A stretch of DNA of 7,581 nucleotides from Candidatus Zixiibacteriota bacterium (GTDB taxonomy: Bacteria; Zixibacteria; MSB-5A5; GN15; JAAZOE01). The DNA lies in assembly GCA_030588275.1 (NCBI GenBank), contig JAUUYJ010000120.1, positions 1-7,581 of the forward strand, in the 5' to 3' direction. The notes beneath the pieces were generated by a model. The model did not search any database. It was given only the letters and a program-made list of their open reading frames with translations, and was not told where the DNA came from. Below are positions 5,034-7,581 of the stretch, piece by piece. Each line of letters begins with the position of its first letter. The stretch's first letter is position 1. The position numbers and the translations under genes are program-made.

Positions 5034-6992
5034 ATGATGAGCTCTCTATTCGCCGGAGTATCCGGCTTGCGTAATCACCAGGTTAAAATGAATGTGATTG
5101 GTAACAACATTTCAAACGTTAATACCATCGGCTTCAAAGGAAGTCGGGTAACCTTTCAGGAAGCATTGGTACAGACCATGAAAGGGGCCGGGCGACCGAC
5201 CAGTTTATCCGGTGGTACCAACCCGGTTCAGATGGGTTTGGGAATGACGATTTCTGCTGTTGATACCCTCTTTTCACAAGGTGGCTTGGAAACGACCGGT
5301 CAGATAACCGATCTGGCTATTCAGGGTTCCGGATTCTTCATTCTTTCCGATGGTCAGGGTGAGTTTTACACTCGCTCCGGTGCCTTTGGGATTGATGCCC
5401 AAAGTTACTTAGTTGATCCGGGAAGCGGCTTGAAGGTTCAGGGTAAGATGGCCGACCAGAGTGGTGTTATTCCGGCTCTGTCCACGATTGGTGATATCAG
5501 ATTGCCATTTGGACAGCAAGATCCGGCCAACGCCACAACGATGATAAACCTGGCCAATAACCTTGATAGTTCCGCCTCTGATTCCAAGGTCCTGAACTTT
5601 ACTTCCGGAACGACCAACGTCGATCAGGTAACTGGTATAGCCTTGGATGGTGCCGGTGGTTCGCACGTTCTGACGGTTGACGATCAAGGTCTCAACGGTC
5701 AGGCAGTTCAGTCAATAATGACCGGTGGTAACCTTCTGACGACGATGAATGATGCGACAACATTGGCCGATATGGGTGTCGATGACCTGACCGGTTTTTC
5801 GATTACCGTTGACGGAACAACGACGACAATGATAAATAATTTAACAATGTCTTCGACAGTTGGTGACGTTGTTCGTGAAATAAATAATATTTCCGGAGTT
5901 GAAAGTTATCTTGATAAGAGCGATCCGAACAATTTCCAAATTGTTCTGCGTCGTTCAAAAGCGGGGATTAACAGCTCCTTCAATATCTCAACTTCCGTCG
6001 GTCTCGCCACCGATCCAAGCAATGGTAACATTTCCAACCGCCTCTTTGGGGTTGATGGTACCAGCGCGCAGACGATTGGCGGTTTGGATCATTCGTTTGT
6101 CGTTACTGATGTGTTTACGCCAATTGGCAAAGCGGCTGAATCTGCACGGCAGTTAACGATTGACATAGACGAAACGACCGGTATGGCATTTGGTATTCTT
6201 GGGCTTGGCGATGGTGGGGTCGATATTCGCTCCTCATCAACCGGCGGGTTGGCGGCCGGATCGATAACGATTGATACTGCCTCGACTCATCATTCAACGT
6301 CGATTACCGCTTTTGATTCACAGGGCGGAAAGCATACCGCCATTATAACTTTTACCAAAACCACGACACCTAATTTGTGGGATTGGTCGGTAGATTTACC
6401 AGGCTCTGAGACGGTCCTTGAGGGTGGATCGGGCGATGTTCTGTTTAATCCGGATGGCTCCCTGTTGCGTTTCTCCTACGGTGGTGGAGCGGCCTCGCTT
6501 CGGATCGATCCAGGTAATGGAGCGGAGACGATGGAGGTTCAGATTAACGGTGGTAGTACAGCCGGATTCAATGGCCTGACCGGATTTGCCTCACCGTTCA
6601 CCGCCTCGGCAATTTTCCAGGACGGATATGGCATGGGGATACTTGAAAATATCGCCGTCGATCCGACCGGAACAATTACCGGCCTGTTCTCAAATGGATT
6701 ATCCCGAACGCTGGCTCAGATTGTTTTAGCCGACTTCAATAACAAGGGTGGTTTGCGAAAAGCGGGTCACAGCCTTTACACTACGTCGGCCAACTCCGGT
6801 GCGGCGATTCATGGCGTGGCAGGCGAAACAGTCGCCGGTAATATTAGCTCCGGTGCGCTGGAATCATCCAACGTCGATATTGCCCAGGAATTTACCAGTA
6901 TGATTACGGCACAGAGAGGTTTCCAGGCCAACGCCCGGATTATTACAACCTCCGACAGTATGCTGGATGAGCTGGTAAACCTGAAACGATAA
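5034..6992 (+). CDS. flgE: Flagellar hook protein FlgE
   Basis: FlgE polymerises beneath the FlgD cap into the curved hook joining rod and filament. It has 652 residues, clearly longer than the ~400-residue enteric form; the extra length is in the middle. The N-terminal flagellar rod/hook domain is at 1-40 (SSLFAGVSGLRNHQVKMNVIGNNISNVNTIGFKG, residues 3-36). FlgE/F/G-like core strands follow, with GLETTGQITDLAIQGSGFF (84-102) and FYTRSGAF (111-118). A large insert covers about 165-415; its part at 254-320 resembles the Hook_IN motif of flagellin and FliD. The FlgE D2-like region is at about 416-545 (ITAFDSQGGKHTAIITFTK, 424-442). The C-terminal domain has GALESSNVDIAQEFTSMI (607-624) and TAQRGFQANARIITTSDSML (625-644). 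No cysteine is present, so the Cys-dependent lysinoalanine cross-link of spirochaete hooks is not expected. It is followed 10 bp later by flbD. Confidence 0.96.
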   Translation: MMSSLFAGVSGLRNHQVKMNVIGNNISNVNTIGFKGSRVTFQEALVQTMKGAGRPTSLSGGTNPVQMGLGMTISAVDTLFSQGGLETTGQITDLAIQGSGFFILSDGQGEFYTRSGAFGIDAQSYLVDPGSGLKVQGKMADQSGVIPALSTIGDIRLPFGQQDPANATTMINLANNLDSSASDSKVLNFTSGTTNVDQVTGIALDGAGGSHVLTVDDQGLNGQAVQSIMTGGNLLTTMNDATTLADMGVDDLTGFSITVDGTTTTMINNLTMSSTVGDVVREINNISGVESYLDKSDPNNFQIVLRRSKAGINSSFNISTSVGLATDPSNGNISNRLFGVDGTSAQTIGGLDHSFVVTDVFTPIGKAAESARQLTIDIDETTGMAFGILGLGDGGVDIRSSSTGGLAAGSITIDTASTHHSTSITAFDSQGGKHTAIITFTKTTTPNLWDWSVDLPGSETVLEGGSGDVLFNPDGSLLRFSYGGGAASLRIDPGNGAETMEVQINGGSTAGFNGLTGFASPFTASAIFQDGYGMGILENIAVDPTGTITGLFSNGLSRTLAQIVLADFNNKGGLRKAGHSLYTTSANSGAAIHGVAGETVAGNISSGALESSNVDIAQEFTSMITAQRGFQANARIITTSDSMLDELVNLKR

Positions 6993-7002
6993 GGATTAGA
7001 TC

Positions 7003-7239
7003 ATGATTAAGGTAACAAAATTAAATGGAAGCGAGTTGGTCATCAATTCCGACCTGATTGAATTCGTCGAAGCGATGCCGGATACAATCATCTCGCTGGT
7101 TACCGGAAAAAAAATCATGGTAAAGGAATCGGCCGATGAGGTCATCGACCTCGCGGCCGCATTTAAACGTCTTTCTTTGGGTGCTTTGCACCCGAAGAAA
7201 GATGTTGAAGTAGAGGTAGAAGGAGAAAACAATGCCTGA
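7003..7239 (+). CDS. flbD: FlbD/SwrD family flagellar protein
   Basis: This small 78-residue protein matches the FlbD family almost end to end: MIKVTKLNGSELVIN (1-15), DLIEFVEAMPDTIISL (17-32), TGKKIMVKESADEVID (34-49). The Bacillus subtilis relative SwrD raises stator torque and so permits swarming. This is distinct from the Caulobacter sigma-54 activator that is also called FlbD. It has no membrane segment. An acidic Val/Glu tail (DVEVEVEGE, 67-75) follows the core. The Shine-Dalgarno AAGGA (6991-6995) overlaps the flgE stop codon, and the gene's own stop overlaps the fliL start, so it is tightly coupled on both sides. In many genomes motA and motB follow flbD; here fliL comes next directly. 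Confidence 0.92.
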   Translation: MIKVTKLNGSELVINSDLIEFVEAMPDTIISLVTGKKIMVKESADEVIDLAAAFKRLSLGALHPKKDVEVEVEGENNA

Positions 7240-7581
7240 AGAAGATAAAACAATGATCGAAGTTGACGAGACCGGCACAGACGATGCCTCCAAGTCGGGT
7301 GGCTCGGCGATTAAGAAGTACGGCATGTATGCCGGTATTGTCGTTGTCGCGGTAGTCGCCGCCTATTTTGTTACCCTCAAAGTGGTTAAACCGATGCTGG
7401 CCGATAGTGGTGATGCTACCGCCGAGGTTACTGAGGATAATCATGAAGAAGAAGCGAAAGAGGATCATGGTTCCACCGACAATGAAGAGTCCGGTCATGG
7501 TTCTGGTCATGGCTCCGAAGGTGAAGTTGCCTCCGACGCTGTCTTTATGATTCGGGATATAATTGTCAATCCGGCTGGTAC
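7232..7581 (+). CDS. fliL: Flagellar basal body-associated protein FliL, 3'-truncated
   Basis: FliL is a single-pass inner-membrane protein that surrounds or supports the MotA/MotB stator and affects torque. The window holds the first 116 codons and the gene runs off the end. Parts: a short charged cytoplasmic N-terminus (1-29); a membrane helix at about 31-52 (GMYAGIVVVAVVAAYFVTL); a periplasmic linker at about 57-102, very rich in Glu, Asp, Gly and His with a short SGHGSGHG repeat; then the start of the FliL domain (VFMIRDIIVNPAG, 104-116), where 'I.D..VNPAGT' is the usual family entry. The ATG at 7232 overlaps the flbD stop by 8 bp in another frame and is preceded by AGGAG at 7221-7225. 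Domain completeness cannot be judged because the C-terminus is outside the window. Confidence 0.9.
   Translation, partial: MPEEDKTMIEVDETGTDDASKSGGSAIKKYGMYAGIVVVAVVAAYFVTLKVVKPMLADSGDATAEVTEDNHEEEAKEDHGSTDNEESGHGSGHGSEGEVASDAVFMIRDIIVNPAG

Noticed and set aside
7021..7510. Minus-strand open frames opposite flbD and fliL, and similar ones opposite fliK, flgD and flgE
   Set aside because: They lie antisense to well-recognised genes, lack ribosome sites and show no recognisable protein family; they are shadows of the coding strand.
1..7581. A novel defence, mobile or CRISPR system
   Set aside because: Every long coding region belongs to tRNA modification or flagellar assembly. No transposase, integrase, repeat array, toxin-antitoxin pair or composition break is visible.

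Overview
The window is a stretch of a flagellar hook/basal-body gene cluster, all on the + strand, preceded by the 3' part of a tRNA-modification gene. Gene order: mtaB (5' end outside the window), a MotE/FlbB/YlxF-like membrane protein, fliK, flgD, a small 'flagellar operon protein' (TIGR02530-type), flgE, flbD (swrD) and fliL (3' end outside the window). I see no RNA gene, mobile element, CRISPR array, pseudogene or minus-strand gene.

Organism: base composition is moderate, roughly half G+C by eye. The order ylxF/motE - fliK - flgD - small protein - flgE - flbD - fliL matches the middle of the fla/che cluster of Firmicutes and many deep-branching or poorly cultured phyla. A textbook sigma-54 promoter at 1475-1490 heads the flagellar genes, which is more typical of flagellar regulation in diderms (Proteobacteria and several uncultivated phyla). 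I infer a motile diderm outside the gamma-proteobacterial gene arrangement. A member of the FCB/Zixibacteria-like or deltaproteobacteria-like lineages would fit, but the window alone does not fix the phylum.

Layout: 1-1301 is MtaB, which adds the methylthio group of ms2t6A37 in tRNA. 1302-1577 is a 276-bp AT-rich gap holding the sigma-54 promoter and a leader that could fold. 1578-4935 codes for a single-pass membrane protein with a coiled coil and a MgtE_N-like domain, then the hook-length ruler FliK, the hook cap FlgD and the conserved small protein. A 98-bp gap (4936-5033) with a perfect 6-bp hairpin and a strong Shine-Dalgarno precedes the hook protein FlgE. FlbD follows 10 bp after flgE and overlaps fliL by 8 bp.

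Working together: FlgD caps the growing hook, FlgE polymerises under it, and FliK measures hook length and switches export specificity. FlbD, FliL and the MotE-like protein belong to the stator/torque side. The cluster therefore joins hook building to motor function under what looks like one sigma-54-controlled transcript. Most of the window is well-understood biology. The least explained parts are the TIGR02530-type protein, the Hook_IN-like insert in FlgE, the His/acid-rich linker in FliL and the intergenic RNA structures.
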